This document shows, one piece after another, positions 5,406 to 5,889 of a stretch of 5,889 nt of DNA. This DNA comes from Acidobacteriota bacterium. GTDB taxonomy: Bacteria; Acidobacteriota; Terriglobia; 20CM-2-55-15. The stretch covers positions 1 through 5,889 of the forward strand of contig QHXD01000451.1 of assembly GCA_003223895.1 (NCBI GenBank), in the 5' to 3' direction. Numbering within the stretch: the stretch's first letter is position 1; each line of letters begins with the position of its first letter. The notes below the pieces were generated by a model. It was not told the DNA's origin. It worked only from the letters and a program-made list of their open reading frames with translations, and did no database searches. A program made the translations under genes and the position numbers.

Positions 5406-5889
5406 GCTTTTCGACAATTCAACTTCATCCCGGCCCGCGAGTAGCGAGCATCGTACTGAACCGTCCGCCCCTCAATATCATCAACCTGGAGATGATGGAG
5501 GAATTGAATGCCGCCTGGGATGAAATCAAGGATCTCGGGGCGCAGGTTGTCGTGATTTCAGCTGCGGGAAGCCAGGCATTCTCGGCCGGTGTGGACGTCG
5601 CGGATCATGTGCCCGAAAAAGTCAGTTTGATGCTCGAAAAGTTTCATCAGGTCATCCTGAAGATCCGCAAATCGGACTGCGTGAGTATCGCCGCGATCCA
5701 TGGGCACACGCTTGGGGGAGGCGCTGAGCTGGCCATGATGTGCGACCTCATCATCGCTGCGGATGACGCCAGGATCGGTCAGCCCGAAATTTCGATCGGC
5801 TGCTATCCGCCGGTGGCCGTGGCGTATCTGCCGGGTGCGATCGGTTTTCACAAAGCGTCGGAGATCGTGCTGGTGGGCGAACCGGTCAG
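5402..5889 (+). CDS. Enoyl-CoA hydratase/isomerase (crotonase) family protein, N-terminal part (3' truncated by window)
   Basis: The frame stays open from ATG 5402 to the window end: 162 codons of a protein usually about 255-265 residues long. Crotonase-fold enzymes bind acyl-CoA thioesters and stabilise an enolate in an oxyanion hole. Visible motifs are VASIVLNRPPLNIIN (14-28), the first oxyanion-hole segment FSAGVDVADH (60-69) and the signature IHGHTLGGGAELAMMCDLII (99-118). GQPEISIGCYPPVAVAYLP (126-144) follows. Glutamates E109 and E129 align with the two catalytic Glu of rat mitochondrial enoyl-CoA hydratase (E144 and E164), so hydratase chemistry is plausible. The FSAGVDVADHVPEKV and CYPPVA stretches recall the cyclohexa-1,5-diene-1-carbonyl-CoA hydratase-like branch rather than short-chain FadB types, but substrate cannot be assigned. 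The start overlaps the pseudopilin stop (ATGA), with no clear Shine-Dalgarno. It has no signal peptide, so it should be cytoplasmic, unlike most of its operon partners. Confidence 0.9.
   Translation, partial: MSFSTIQLHPGPRVASIVLNRPPLNIINLEMMEELNAAWDEIKDLGAQVVVISAAGSQAFSAGVDVADHVPEKVSLMLEKFHQVILKIRKSDCVSIAAIHGHTLGGGAELAMMCDLIIAADDARIGQPEISIGCYPPVAVAYLPGAIGFHKASEIVLVGEPV

Noticed and set aside
5248..5523. Plus-strand open frame of about 91 codons overlapping the pseudopilin end and the enzyme start
   Set aside because: It is a frame-shifted reading of the repeat codons (Ser/Arg/Thr-rich) and crosses the start of a clear crotonase-family gene.

Overview
The window is wall-to-wall coding on the + strand: eight genes, two of them cut by the window edges, with no intergenic base between any pair. 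Seven belong to a type IV pilus (T4P) / type II secretion (T2SS)-type machine. The eighth starts inside the stop codon of the seventh and encodes an enoyl-CoA hydratase/isomerase (crotonase) family enzyme. The moderately high G+C, the gene content and the style of the PilM/PilN/PilO and pseudopilin proteins suggest an environmental bacterium, most likely Acidobacteriota. That placement rests on remembered family resemblance only.

Layout: 1-252, C-terminal end of a GspF/PilC inner-membrane platform protein; 249-1853, a complete GspE/PilB-type secretion or pilus ATPase; 1846-2709, a PilM-like actin-fold protein with a TTG start; 2691-3296, a PilN-like protein with a GTG start; 3293-3859, a PilO-like protein; 3856-4404, a PilP/GspC-like bitopic periplasmic protein; 4401-5405, a GspG-like pseudopilin with very long Asn/Gln/Pro-rich repeats; 5402-5889, the N-terminal 162 codons of a crotonase-family enzyme that runs off the window. 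Five junctions are 4-base ATGA overlaps, one overlap is 8 bases and one is 19 bases. This points to one translationally coupled operon. No promoter or terminator is visible, so both ends of the transcript lie outside the window.

How the genes work together, by family knowledge: the ATPase drives the platform protein, which adds or removes pseudopilin subunits at the inner membrane. PilM (cytoplasm), PilN and PilO (single-pass membrane proteins) and the PilP/GspC-like protein form the alignment complex that links the motor to an outer-membrane secretin. No secretin gene follows the pilP-like gene, where pilQ usually sits; a pseudopilin gene stands there instead.

The most unusual element is that pseudopilin. 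A normal-looking N-terminal pilin helix and small globular part is followed by a roughly 100-residue Asn/Gln/Pro tract with tandem QFNQPN hexapeptides, then a compact conserved-looking segment, then a second tract with tandem FQPQGN-type heptapeptides. It also lacks the glutamate normally found at mature position 5. I found no RNA genes, CRISPR, insertion sequences or attachment sites.
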